18,711 nucleotides of DNA from JBCDBH01 sp039184055 (GTDB lineage Bacteria; Acidobacteriota; Thermoanaerobaculia; Multivoradales; J023), in contig JBCDBH010000079.1 of assembly GCA_039184055.1 (NCBI GenBank), positions 1 to 18,711 of the forward strand. Reading direction: 5' to 3'. The position numbers were made by a program, and so were the translations under genes. Numbering within the stretch: position 1 is the first letter of the stretch; every line of letters begins with the position of its first letter. The notes below the pieces were generated by a model, which saw nothing but the letters and a program-made list of their open reading frames with translations, did no database searches and was not told the origin of the DNA. Shown piece by piece: positions 1 through 7,175 of the stretch.

Positions 1-1
1 C

Positions 2-97
2 GGGGTGTGGCGTCGCCCTGGCGATTTCGACAAGAGATTTCGCGATCAGGCCTTCATGGTCCGCCACGACGTGACGGATGTCACGGGTGACTTTTAG
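2..97 (+). CDS. Possible 3' end of an unidentified upstream gene (partial)
   Basis: The second frame is open from the window edge to a TAG at 95-97 and would encode about 31 residues, rich in Asp, Arg and Phe and ending VTDVTGDF. Third codon positions in this frame are mostly G or C, as in the real genes of the window, which is the only support. A third frame also has moderately G/C-rich third positions, so the choice is weak. I recognise no family. If real, the stop is 57 bases before the esterase start and the two could be co-transcribed. Confidence 0.3.
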   Translation, partial: GVWRRPGDFDKRFRDQAFMVRHDVTDVTGDF

Positions 98-144
98 CTA
101 TTCTTGCGAGTATCCGCTCCCAGAGCGCCCACGGTTTCATGCAA

Positions 145-150
145 GAGGAG
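145..150 (+). promoter_or_regulatory. Ribosome binding site fixing the esterase start
   Basis: GAGGAG lies four bases before the ATG at 155. The same frame is open further upstream with a TTG at 104, but that start has no comparable site, so 155 is preferred. Confidence 0.7.
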
Positions 151-154
151 AAAC

Positions 155-1351
155 ATGTCCGTCTCGGTTACAACTCACGCCTCTGAGCGGTTCTTCGAGC
201 TCATCGTCCTGTTCTCTCTGTTTGCATGCGTCGCGTCAGTCGACCAGGCACAAGAGCCGGCAGCCCCGTTCACGGTCGTCGAGCGAGCCTGGGAACCTAG
301 CGAGCTGATTGCACGGTCGGCTGAAGCCGGTGCGCCAGTTTGGGCTCGGGGTGATGTGTTGACCTTCTTACACCGCGCCGAGGCAGCCACTGTCTATGTC
401 GACGGGAGCTTTCAGGTGCCCATGCAACGTATCGGCGACACCGATCTATGGACGGTGTCGGTCGACATCCCGAACCTGGCAAAGGCCGTGCTTCGTTACC
501 GTTTCACCACGGCCGATCCCAAAGAGATCGTGCCCGGTCAACTACGCGAGCGGTCTTACGAGCTCTGGCGGGGTTCGAACGTGCCGGCCGAACCGACCCG
601 GGTCACGACCCTGTCCGGTCGTATTGTCGAGCACACGATCGAGAGCAAGGCGCTCGAAGAATCGCGATCGCTTTCGGTCTACCTACCTCCGAACCACGAC
701 GCCGAGCGCAGCTATCCGGTGATCGTCATGGCCGATGGACAGAGTCTCGAAGAGTATGCGCCATACCTCGAGGCCTTGATCGTCGACGGCACGGTCCCCG
801 CGACCGTCCTGCTGGGTGTGCATTCCGGTGGCTATCGGGGTGAGCGAGGCAAGCCGTACGATCCGTCAAAGGACATGCGCTCGTTGGAGTATTTGACGGG
901 ATACGACCGGTTCATTCCCGACGTCGATGACTCCCGCTTCCAGGCTCATGAGCACTTCTTTCTCCACGAGGTGCAAGCTTGGGCACAGACCCACCTGAGC
1001 ATCACAAAGGATCGAACCCAGCGCGTCCTCTTCGGGTTCTCGAATGGTGGTGCGTTGGCCGTATCGTTAGGGTCTCGAAACCCTGAGCACTTCGGCAAGA
1101 TCCTGGCGTTCTCGGTCGGCTGGGATCCCGTCGTGACGACGCCGGAATGGGATGCCACCGCCTATCCAGTCTTCTATCTCACGGCGGGCACGCTCGAGCC
1201 GGGGTTTCTCGAGACCACCTCGCACTGGGCGGATACTCTGAAAAAGAAGGGCTTCACCCATGTCTTCCACGAGCGGGTGAGCGGTCACGATCCCGTTCTG
1301 TGGCAGGAAGAATTCGCCCGCGCGGTGATCTGGGCTTTGGGAGACAGCTGA
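155..1351 (+). CDS. Secreted alpha/beta-hydrolase esterase, Fes/EstA-like
   Basis: This 398-residue protein matches the putative esterase family that includes enterochelin esterase and antigen-85-like hydrolases. A hydrophobic segment near residues 12-28 suggests export. Residues of about 60-130 look like the beta-sandwich domain that precedes the catalytic domain in Fes-type enzymes. The catalytic domain follows, with the nucleophile elbow GFSNGG (Ser296) and a late SGHD motif giving His378; the acidic triad member is probably in the YLTAGTLEPGF segment. The natural substrate cannot be read from the sequence; an ester of a siderophore, sugar or acyl group is possible. The start at 155 is chosen on its ribosome binding site. 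The gene converges with the ABC transporter ATPase, with 25 bases between stops and no U-tract terminator in that gap. Nothing around it suggests siderophore synthesis. Confidence 0.85.
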   Translation: MSVSVTTHASERFFELIVLFSLFACVASVDQAQEPAAPFTVVERAWEPSELIARSAEAGAPVWARGDVLTFLHRAEAATVYVDGSFQVPMQRIGDTDLWTVSVDIPNLAKAVLRYRFTTADPKEIVPGQLRERSYELWRGSNVPAEPTRVTTLSGRIVEHTIESKALEESRSLSVYLPPNHDAERSYPVIVMADGQSLEEYAPYLEALIVDGTVPATVLLGVHSGGYRGERGKPYDPSKDMRSLEYLTGYDRFIPDVDDSRFQAHEHFFLHEVQAWAQTHLSITKDRTQRVLFGFSNGGALAVSLGSRNPEHFGKILAFSVGWDPVVTTPEWDATAYPVFYLTAGTLEPGFLETTSHWADTLKKKGFTHVFHERVSGHDPVLWQEEFARAVIWALGDS

Positions 1352-1376
1352 CCGCGCGGTTGGTGTGAAAGGCGGA

Positions 1377-2288
1377 TCAGGAAGGTTGGCGTGCCTGGAT
1401 GTCGTCGAGTGTGAAGTAGGCGTCGGGATGAGAAAGGTCGTGGGTCAATACGTGTTGGAAGGCCTCCGGATCGAAGGCTTGATTCTTGATCTGCTCGATG
1501 AGCTTGGCGAACTTCGCCTCGGATTTGATGGTGGCATCGGGGAGCAGATTTCGCTCCCGAAGCATCAGGTCGACGACGATGCGGGCACCATGCTGGTCCG
1601 GTGAAGCGCTTCGCCCGTCGCTGTAATACTTCGATAGCGCGATGAGACGTGTGCCCAAGAAGACGGCTTCTTCGAGATCGTGGGTCACGAAGAGAACTGT
1701 GAGATCGTGCTCGATCCAAAGCCGAAGCAGTAGCTGTTGCATGTCCTCGCGTGTCCCCGGATCCAAGGCCGAAAAGGGCTCGTCCATGAGGACGATGTCG
1801 GGATGGGTGAGGATGGCTTGAATGATGGCTGCCCGTTGCTTCTGACCACCTGAGAGTTGATGTGGGTATTTCTTCGCCTGATCGGCGATTCCCGCCTCGT
1901 CCAGATAAGCCATCGCTTCGGCTTCGACCCGGCGTCGTTTCGCTCCACGCAAGAAAAAGGGCAATCCCGGTAGTACGTGGCCCTGGATGACGTTCTGCAG
2001 CACGGTCAGATGAGGAAAGAGAGAGTAGTGCTGGAAGACGATGCCACGCGTCGGGTCGGCGCGACCGAGAGGATGGCCGTTGAGCAATAGTCGTCCGCTC
2101 GTGGCTCTTTGTTGACCCAGCACCAGCCGCAGCAGGGTGCTCTTGCCACAGCCGGACGGGCCGACGACGGTGCAAAATTCCCCTTTCTGCATACGCAGGT
2201 CGATATCGTGCAGAATCACGAGATCGCCATAAGCGACCGAGGTGTTCTCCAGAAAGAGGAGGTCGTTGGATTCTGATCCTGTGCTCAT
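1377..2288 (-). CDS. ABC transporter ATP-binding protein, nitrate/sulfonate/taurine type
   Basis: This 303-residue cytoplasmic ATPase drives the importer encoded by the two genes upstream on the same strand. All nucleotide-binding elements are visible: Walker A GPSGCGKST (residues 43-51), Q-loop Gln86, signature LSGGQ (145-149), Walker B IVLMDEP (165-171) and switch His203 in FVTHD. A C-terminal extension of roughly 90 residues follows the ATPase core and ends with a segment of the type HDLSHPDAYFTL. From memory this extension is typical of ATPases in transporters next to urea (guanidine) carboxylase genes. The start at 2288 follows a GAGGAG-like site and lies only five bases after the permease stop, so translation is probably coupled. 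The frame stays open upstream to 2489, but that extension only overlaps the permease gene and is not used. Confidence 0.92.
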   Translation of the reverse strand: MSTGSESNDLLFLENTSVAYGDLVILHDIDLRMQKGEFCTVVGPSGCGKSTLLRLVLGQQRATSGRLLLNGHPLGRADPTRGIVFQHYSLFPHLTVLQNVIQGHVLPGLPFFLRGAKRRRVEAEAMAYLDEAGIADQAKKYPHQLSGGQKQRAAIIQAILTHPDIVLMDEPFSALDPGTREDMQQLLLRLWIEHDLTVLFVTHDLEEAVFLGTRLIALSKYYSDGRSASPDQHGARIVVDLMLRERNLLPDATIKSEAKFAKLIEQIKNQAFDPEAFQHVLTHDLSHPDAYFTLDDIQARQPS

Positions 2289-2293
2289 TCGTC

Positions 2294-3115
2294 CTACTCC
2301 TCTCGGAACCACGGGAAACCCACGCGTAGCGCGAAGCGAAGCGCTTGATCCATGACGAAAGCCAGGGCGGTGATGTAGAGAACGTATGGAATGATCAGAT
2401 CCATAGCCAAATAACGACGCACCAGAAAGATGCGGTATCCGAGCCCTTCGGTGGAAGCGACCGCTTCGGCAGCGATGAGGAAGAGCCACGCCGCTCCCAG
2501 GACGATACGCACCGAGCTGAGAAGCTTCGGGAGCACCTGGGGAAGCATGACGCGATACACCACGCCGAACTGAGAGGCTCCGAGCGTGAGTGCTTTGGTG
2601 ATCTGTTCTTTGGGTATCGCGTCGGCACTTCGGAAGATGTCCCGTGACAGCACGAAAACCGTGCCGATGAAGATCAGGATCACTTTGAACTGATCTTCCG
2701 TACCGACAATGATCATGAGAATGGGCATCACGGCCAGTGGGGGAACATTCGATAGGGCCGTGACGAAAGGCATGACGAGATGTCGAAAGACCGGAAAGAA
2801 AGCTGCGTTGAGACCCACCAAGAGGCCGACCAGCGCGGCGAGCCCGATGCCCTTGCCGAGTCGGGACAGGCTGGTTACGGTGTCTTTGACCAGCAGGATG
2901 TCTCCCGAACGTTTGTCGGGCTCGGTGGCGATCCTGACCATGGAGTCGGCCATGGTCTCGATCGAAGGAAAGAGCTTGTCATTCGGATTCTCCTCGAGGC
3001 GGGCGTCCGACGTTGTGACGTAGACCACGACGAGAAGCAAAAAAGGCAGAATCCCCAGGACCCAACGCAGCCAAGTCGGTGGCTCGGCGTGCAGGCCCAG
3101 ATATTTCCCGAGCAT
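2294..3115 (-). CDS. ABC transporter permease, nitrate/sulfonate/taurine type
   Basis: This 273-residue inner-membrane protein is the channel subunit of the importer. The first membrane segment is at residues 18-35. A periplasmic stretch follows, then the conserved permease core from about residue 85 to 258. The EAA-type coupling loop that docks on the ATPase is at about 174-197 (TLGASQFGVVYRVMLPQVLP). Length and layout are normal for SsuC/TauC/NrtB-like permeases. AGGAG at 3123-3127 is seven bases before the ATG. The gene sits between the binding protein (66 bases upstream, with a strong hairpin in the gap) and the ATPase (five bases downstream). One permease gene means the channel is probably a homodimer. 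Confidence 0.92.
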   Translation of the reverse strand: MLGKYLGLHAEPPTWLRWVLGILPFLLLVVVYVTTSDARLEENPNDKLFPSIETMADSMVRIATEPDKRSGDILLVKDTVTSLSRLGKGIGLAALVGLLVGLNAAFFPVFRHLVMPFVTALSNVPPLAVMPILMIIVGTEDQFKVILIFIGTVFVLSRDIFRSADAIPKEQITKALTLGASQFGVVYRVMLPQVLPKLLSSVRIVLGAAWLFLIAAEAVASTEGLGYRIFLVRRYLAMDLIIPYVLYITALAFVMDQALRFALRVGFPWFREE

Positions 3116-3140
3116 GTGTGCTCTCCTGAGCTGAGTGACA

Positions 3141-3175
3141 GCCGAGCCGGCGGATTTGAGTCGTGCCGGCTCGGC
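3141..3175 (-). promoter_or_regulatory. Perfect 11-bp stem-loop between binding-protein and permease genes
   Basis: GCCGAGCCGGC (3141-3151) and GCCGGCTCGGC (3165-3175) are exact inverted copies with a 13-base loop. Read on the minus strand, the stem begins six bases after the binding-protein stop and ends before the permease ribosome binding site. No U-run follows, so it is not a standard intrinsic terminator. Such intercistronic hairpins commonly protect the 3' end of the binding-protein message, as between malE and malF, and would give more binding protein than channel. The structure is seen; the role is inferred. Confidence 0.75.
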
Positions 3176-3181
3176 GGAGGC

Positions 3182-4252
3182 TCAGAGCTGGCCTTTCGCG
3201 GCTAGCTCCATGTAGGTGTCGTCGAAACGCATGGTGACGTTGCCTTTGTCACCGAGCACCGAGCCGTCGGGGAATTCGATACCGACGACGTCCGGTGACG
3301 GCGCGCCCTCGGCGAACAAGCCCTTGTCGAAGGAGAATTGACGGACCTTGTCCATCGTTCCGCGCAGGACGGAGCCCCGTACGAATGAGACGGCCTCGCT
3401 GGCGTCGTAGAACATCGAGGTGGTGCCGAGCTGGGCACGGAACTGCTCCAGGGTGCCACCCGCCTGCTCGGCCATGGCCGCCAGCGCGGTCTGATCGCTC
3501 TTCGCCATGAGCCCCATGGCTTCGTACCAGGCACCGGTGAGCGCCCGCTTGCAGGCGTCGGAGACGTCGGTCCTCACCACAAGCGTGTCGATGATTTCAC
3601 CGGGGATCTGGGAAGAATCGAAAAGAATTCGCGCTTCCTCGCCCAACGACTCACCGAGAGACATGACGATGGGGTTCCAGGTGACGACGACGGTACCGTT
3701 GCCACCCGAGAGAAACACACTGGCGATGTCGGCGTCGCTGGTGTTGACGGGAGTCAAGTCACGCTCGCTGAGCTGATTCATATCGAGCGCGCGGGCGAGC
3801 AGGTAGTGGGATACCGACAGCTCGACCAGGGCCACGCGCTGTCCAGCCAAGCTCTTGATGTTCCATTTCTTGGCGGTGTCTTTTTCCCGCACGAGAATGG
3901 CGTCGTTACCGTTCGAGAAGTCGCCGACGATCAGCACCGTGGTGTCGACCCCACCGACCGCTGGAATGGTCAAGGCATCCATATTCGTCGCCGTGACGCC
4001 GTCGAAGGTCCCAGCGGTGAACTGGTTGATGCTTTCGATGTAGTCGTTGATCAGCTCGATCTCGATCGAAACGTCGTATTTGTCGCCCCATTTCTCGGCG
4101 ATGCCGGAGTCGGCGATGTATCCCCACGGTTCCCAGCCGGTGTAGTGCGACCAGGCGATCGAGCAGCGGTCGGAGGCCAGCGCCGGGGTGCCGACGGTCA
4201 ATGTCAGGAGCAGAATGATCAGACTCGACAACAGGTATCTGTGAGCTTGCAT
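3182..4252 (-). CDS. ABC transporter periplasmic substrate-binding protein, urea-carboxylase-associated type
   Basis: This 356-residue periplasmic protein should capture the solute and deliver it to the permease. A Sec signal peptide covers residues 1-26 with cleavage after ALA. The mature protein begins with an aromatic stretch HYTGWEPWGY and continues with TNMDALTIPA, VGDFSNGND, ELSVSHYLLA and VTWNP. I recall these as hallmarks of the binding-protein family annotated as 'urea carboxylase region', in the NMT1/TauA superfamily. Relatives have been linked to guanidine import, but no urea or guanidine carboxylase lies in this window, so the substrate is open; a small cationic nitrogen compound is a reasonable guess. 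The start at 4252 is chosen because it gives a clean signal peptide, with GAGGA at 4264-4268, a slightly long spacing of 11. The frame is open far upstream but that part has no protein-like features. There is no lipobox, so the protein should be soluble. Confidence 0.9.
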   Translation of the reverse strand: MQAHRYLLSSLIILLLTLTVGTPALASDRCSIAWSHYTGWEPWGYIADSGIAEKWGDKYDVSIEIELINDYIESINQFTAGTFDGVTATNMDALTIPAVGGVDTTVLIVGDFSNGNDAILVREKDTAKKWNIKSLAGQRVALVELSVSHYLLARALDMNQLSERDLTPVNTSDADIASVFLSGGNGTVVVTWNPIVMSLGESLGEEARILFDSSQIPGEIIDTLVVRTDVSDACKRALTGAWYEAMGLMAKSDQTALAAMAEQAGGTLEQFRAQLGTTSMFYDASEAVSFVRGSVLRGTMDKVRQFSFDKGLFAEGAPSPDVVGIEFPDGSVLGDKGNVTMRFDDTYMELAAKGQL

Positions 4253-4598
4253 GTTTGTGTGATTCCTCAATGAGCGTGCAATGGATACGAGAACAGATCT
4301 GTCGCTTCCTACAGTGGCTCTTTGGAGCCTCGACGGATCTTGAAAGACGAACAACCCAGATTTAGAGTATACGCGGATGAAGCTCACCTTAGTCGGTCGC
4401 TGGTTTTGTCGATGTTGCTCGCCCCGTGTCGGGTCAGCATCATGGCGTTTACTCATGGCGATCCACTCTTCGAGATACGAATTGGCAACGTGACCCATTC
4501 GTACCTGTTGTACGGTCTTTCCTCGCACGATCCGGCCAGGGGCTCTGATCAGACGAGATACCGGTACCCGAACAACGAATAGCAAGGAGCAAGCAGCC
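4253..4598. other. Divergent intergenic control region
   Basis: These 346 bases separate the minus-strand importer from the plus-strand operon and must hold both promoters. Visible elements are a 10-bp palindrome ACAGATCTGT (4293-4302), a small hairpin GGCTC-TTTG-GAGCC (4316-4329), a locally A+T-rich patch near 4340-4375, and a direct repeat TCATGGCG at 4440-4447 and 4453-4460. An 86-codon plus-strand frame (4322-4582) has no recognisable content and is not called. The palindrome lies in the leader of the binding-protein gene and could be an operator. Confidence 0.6.
4340..4368 (+). promoter_or_regulatory. Candidate sigma-70 promoter for the binding-protein/OmpA operon
   Basis: TTGAAA (4340-4345, five of six matches) is followed after exactly 17 bases by TAGAGT (4363-4368, four of six). 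It would leave a leader of about 220 bases before the ATG at 4599. Overlapping it on the other strand is TATACT (4367-4372 read in reverse), a good -10 for the importer, though no matching -35 is visible at the right distance. The overlap would make the two promoters compete. Confidence 0.35.
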
Positions 4599-6371
4599 AT
4601 GCGCTCATTCGAACGGACCATGCTCATCGTGGCGATCGTGGTCCTGAATTGCCTGCCCGTTTCCGCGGCTGGGGAAATCGACCTCAAACCCATGACCGGG
4701 CAACAGATGCCGGCGGTCGGCGCGCTCGACTCGACAGCTCCGGAACGGCTGCCCTTGATCGCCTGGGGCGGAGATGTGCCGACCATCCTGGCGAACGGAA
4801 ACACCTCCCGTACCGCCGCGGGTAGTCTTTTCGATCGCGCGGGCTTGAGCTTCGAGCTCTACCGCGAAGACGACTTTCTGCAACAGGTTCGTGATTTCCG
4901 CGCCGGGCGAACCAACTACCTGCGCGGCACCCTGGGCATGATCCTGAGCGCGCAAGAGGCGTTGTGCGACGATCCGCGAACCTGTCCACAGATCATCTAC
5001 AACATGACTCGATCGACCGGTGGTGACGCCCTCGTCGTCAAGCCGGGTATCGACAATGTCAAGGGGATCAAGGGGAAGACGATCGCCATGCAGCTCTATG
5101 GTCCACACCTGGAGCTGTTGGTGGCCATGCTCGGTTTGGAAGGGCTCGAGCCGGACGACGTGAACCTGGTTTGGTACCCCGATCTGTTCCAGGTCGATCG
5201 GAGCTCCGCTTCACCGCCGCAAGCGTTTTTGAAGAGGAACGATATCGACGCGGCTTTTGTGATCATTCCCGATGCGTTGGCGCTCACCAGTGGTGGCACG
5301 GTCGGCGACGGTGTCACGGACGGCTCGGTCAAAGGAGCCAAGATTCTCTTCACCACCGAGACGCTGAGCAACGTCACCTATGACGTCTATGCCGTTCGTT
5401 CCGACTATGCCAGCGCCCATCCCGAGAGGATCGCGGCCGTTACCAACGCGCTCTTGCGCGCCAACGAATCGGTGCGCGAGCTGGCTCGACGCGGGCAGGG
5501 CAACGACTTTCGCGCCACCTTCGAGAAGTCAGCCGAGATTCTGCTCGACACCCCAGAAGCGTTCGAAGACATGCTGGGGATGTACCGCGAGGACGCGACC
5601 TTCCAGCGGTGGGCCGGCAACGTACGCTTTCTTACCTCTCCCCGTGGCGAGCTACGCAACGTCACCACGGTGTCACGCGAGATCGTCGAGGCGTTGAACC
5701 AGCTCGATCTTTTGCGTGGTACCAAGGTTGAAGTGCAGCCCTATCGGCACGATTGGGAAGCGCTGAAAGCCGACCTAGGTGAAAAATTCGATATCGAGGC
5801 TCCCCGTTTCGACGCGGCGAGGGTGACTCAGGTCGCGGAGAGCATGTCGCGTACGGGACAGCTCGACGAAAGCACGCTGGTGAATTTCAGCGTCAGCTTC
5901 GAGCCACAGCAGATGGAGTTTCCAGCCTCGTCGTACGCCGGGGAGTTCGATCGGGTGCTCGACGTGATGAGCACGGCCGGTGGCGCGATCGTCGTCATCG
6001 AGGGCAACTCCGATCCTCTGGAGTATTTGAAACAGAAATACGGTAAGAACAAGGTGGGTGCCGAGATCTGGCGTCAGACGCTGCAAGCGGCCGAGAATCT
6101 GTCCCGACAGAGAGCGGAAGCCGTGAAGCGAGCGGTGATGGATCACGCCCGGTCACGGGGTGTGCGAGTCGGTTTCGACGGCGTCACGATCGTCGGCAAC
6201 GGTGTTCGAAAGCCTCTGAACGGCATGTGTCGTTGGCAGTACGACGGGCAGACGGTGGTCGACCCGTGCCGGCCTGAAAACGAGCAGGAATGGGCTGCCA
6301 ATCGACGTGTCCAGTTCTCGATCGTGGTGGTGAAGGCGGAGGCCGTCGCTTTCGATCCGGATGATTTCTGA
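4599..6371 (+). CDS. Periplasmic binding-protein domain fused to OmpA-type peptidoglycan-binding domain
   Basis: This 590-residue exported protein joins a solute-binding fold to a cell-wall anchor. A Sec signal peptide spans about residues 1-24. Residues of about 50-340 look like an NMT1/TauA-type binding domain, with IAWGGDVP at the start and a KGIKGKTIAMQLYGPHLELL segment typical of these proteins. A linker of about 90 residues follows. The OmpA domain begins near 425; the two residues that grip diaminopimelate in OmpA (Asp271 and Arg286 in Acinetobacter) correspond here to Asp472 (EGNSD) and Arg505 (LSRQRAE), and the closing NRRVQF is present at 568-573. Asp and Arg are 33 residues apart rather than about 15 because of an insertion. 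AAGGAG nine bases before the ATG supports the start. It heads a four-gene operon divergent from the importer. A wall-tethered receptor is inferred; its ligand is unknown. Confidence 0.82.
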   Translation: MRSFERTMLIVAIVVLNCLPVSAAGEIDLKPMTGQQMPAVGALDSTAPERLPLIAWGGDVPTILANGNTSRTAAGSLFDRAGLSFELYREDDFLQQVRDFRAGRTNYLRGTLGMILSAQEALCDDPRTCPQIIYNMTRSTGGDALVVKPGIDNVKGIKGKTIAMQLYGPHLELLVAMLGLEGLEPDDVNLVWYPDLFQVDRSSASPPQAFLKRNDIDAAFVIIPDALALTSGGTVGDGVTDGSVKGAKILFTTETLSNVTYDVYAVRSDYASAHPERIAAVTNALLRANESVRELARRGQGNDFRATFEKSAEILLDTPEAFEDMLGMYREDATFQRWAGNVRFLTSPRGELRNVTTVSREIVEALNQLDLLRGTKVEVQPYRHDWEALKADLGEKFDIEAPRFDAARVTQVAESMSRTGQLDESTLVNFSVSFEPQQMEFPASSYAGEFDRVLDVMSTAGGAIVVIEGNSDPLEYLKQKYGKNKVGAEIWRQTLQAAENLSRQRAEAVKRAVMDHARSRGVRVGFDGVTIVGNGVRKPLNGMCRWQYDGQTVVDPCRPENEQEWAANRRVQFSIVVVKAEAVAFDPDDF

Positions 6372-6382
6372 GGAGGACGATC

Positions 6383-7162
6383 ATGAAATCAGGATCCATC
6401 CTCTTGTTGATCTGTCTCCTCCTGTCACTGGCCGGCTGCACCGAGCCGACGGAGCCGTCGGCCGTGTCCACCATCCCCGTGCCGCCACCGGCCGAGGTGC
6501 CGAGCGAAGGTGACGACCTGCCTTTGTCGGGTGCTCTCGCCTGGCCTCCCGCCTTGCCGGATGATGGATCGACACCACAACTGGCTGACGATCTGTATGC
6601 CACCAACGTCATGATCGTGCTCGACGTCAGCGGCAGCATGGCGGAGGATTGTCTCGATGAGATCAAGATCATCGCCGCGAAGCGGGCCGTCTTGTCTTTC
6701 ATCGACGATGCACCGACGGATGCCAACATCGGTCTGGCTATTTTCGGTGGCCCCAGGGATAAAGTGGTCGTGCCGCTGAGCCCGGAACGTGAACAGCTTC
6801 GTAGGTATGTCACCGCGCTCGATACGGGTGGTGGCACGCCCATGGCGACGGCGGTCGGTCACGCATACCAGGCGCTTCTCGACCAAAGCCGTTTTCAGGC
6901 CGGCTACGGTTGGTATCACATGGTGGTCGTCGGCGACGGCGTGCCGGATTCCGAGGAAGCGACGATCGCGACTCTCGACGCAGTCGTGGCGCAATCCCGA
7001 GTCAACCTACACACGGTCGGGTTCTGTGCCAATTTGAGTGTTCTCCAGCGACCGGGGACCTTCTATCGGAATGCTCCGACGCCCGAAGCGCTTCGCGAAG
7101 CTTTCGAGAGCGTGCTGGCCGAGGCTCCTAGCTTCAGCGCGACCAGCTTCCAAGATCTTTGA
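6383..7162 (+). CDS. VWA-domain lipoprotein
   Basis: This 259-residue protein has a lipoprotein signal peptide ending LSLAGC, with Cys19 as the lipidation site, followed by a Pro/Glu/Ser-rich spacer to about residue 70. A von Willebrand factor A domain fills the rest. Its metal-ion-dependent adhesion site is complete: DVSGS (81-85), Thr152 in GGGTPM and Asp185 in VVGDGVPD. VWA domains bind protein partners through a divalent metal, so this should be an envelope scaffold or receptor rather than an enzyme. The residue after the lipidated Cys is Thr, not Asp, so outer-membrane sorting is expected if the organism follows the E. coli rule. An AGGAGGA site overlaps the previous gene's stop, and only 11 bases separate the genes. 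Its partner is unknown; the flanking binding-protein/OmpA genes are the obvious candidates. Confidence 0.85.
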   Translation: MKSGSILLLICLLLSLAGCTEPTEPSAVSTIPVPPPAEVPSEGDDLPLSGALAWPPALPDDGSTPQLADDLYATNVMIVLDVSGSMAEDCLDEIKIIAAKRAVLSFIDDAPTDANIGLAIFGGPRDKVVVPLSPEREQLRRYVTALDTGGGTPMATAVGHAYQALLDQSRFQAGYGWYHMVVVGDGVPDSEEATIATLDAVVAQSRVNLHTVGFCANLSVLQRPGTFYRNAPTPEALREAFESVLAEAPSFSATSFQDL

Positions 7163-7175
7163 CGACGAGCCATGG

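Noticed and set aside
1352..1376. Bidirectional terminator between the convergent esterase and ATPase genes
   Set aside because: Only a 10-base palindrome ACCGCGCGGT is seen at the esterase stop and there is no U-tract on either strand.
1285..2175. 296-codon minus-strand frame overlapping the ATPase
   Set aside because: Out of frame with the ATPase that has all Walker motifs; composition is Arg/Ser-rich as in shadow frames.
4322..4582. Plus-strand 86-codon open frame in the divergent intergenic region
   Set aside because: No ribosome binding site, no recognisable motif, and it covers the promoter-like sequences; likely chance.
4253..4598. Guanidine-I (ykkC) riboswitch before the importer
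   Set aside because: I looked on the minus strand for the conserved CUGGUCCGAGAG-like and ACGG elements and did not see them.
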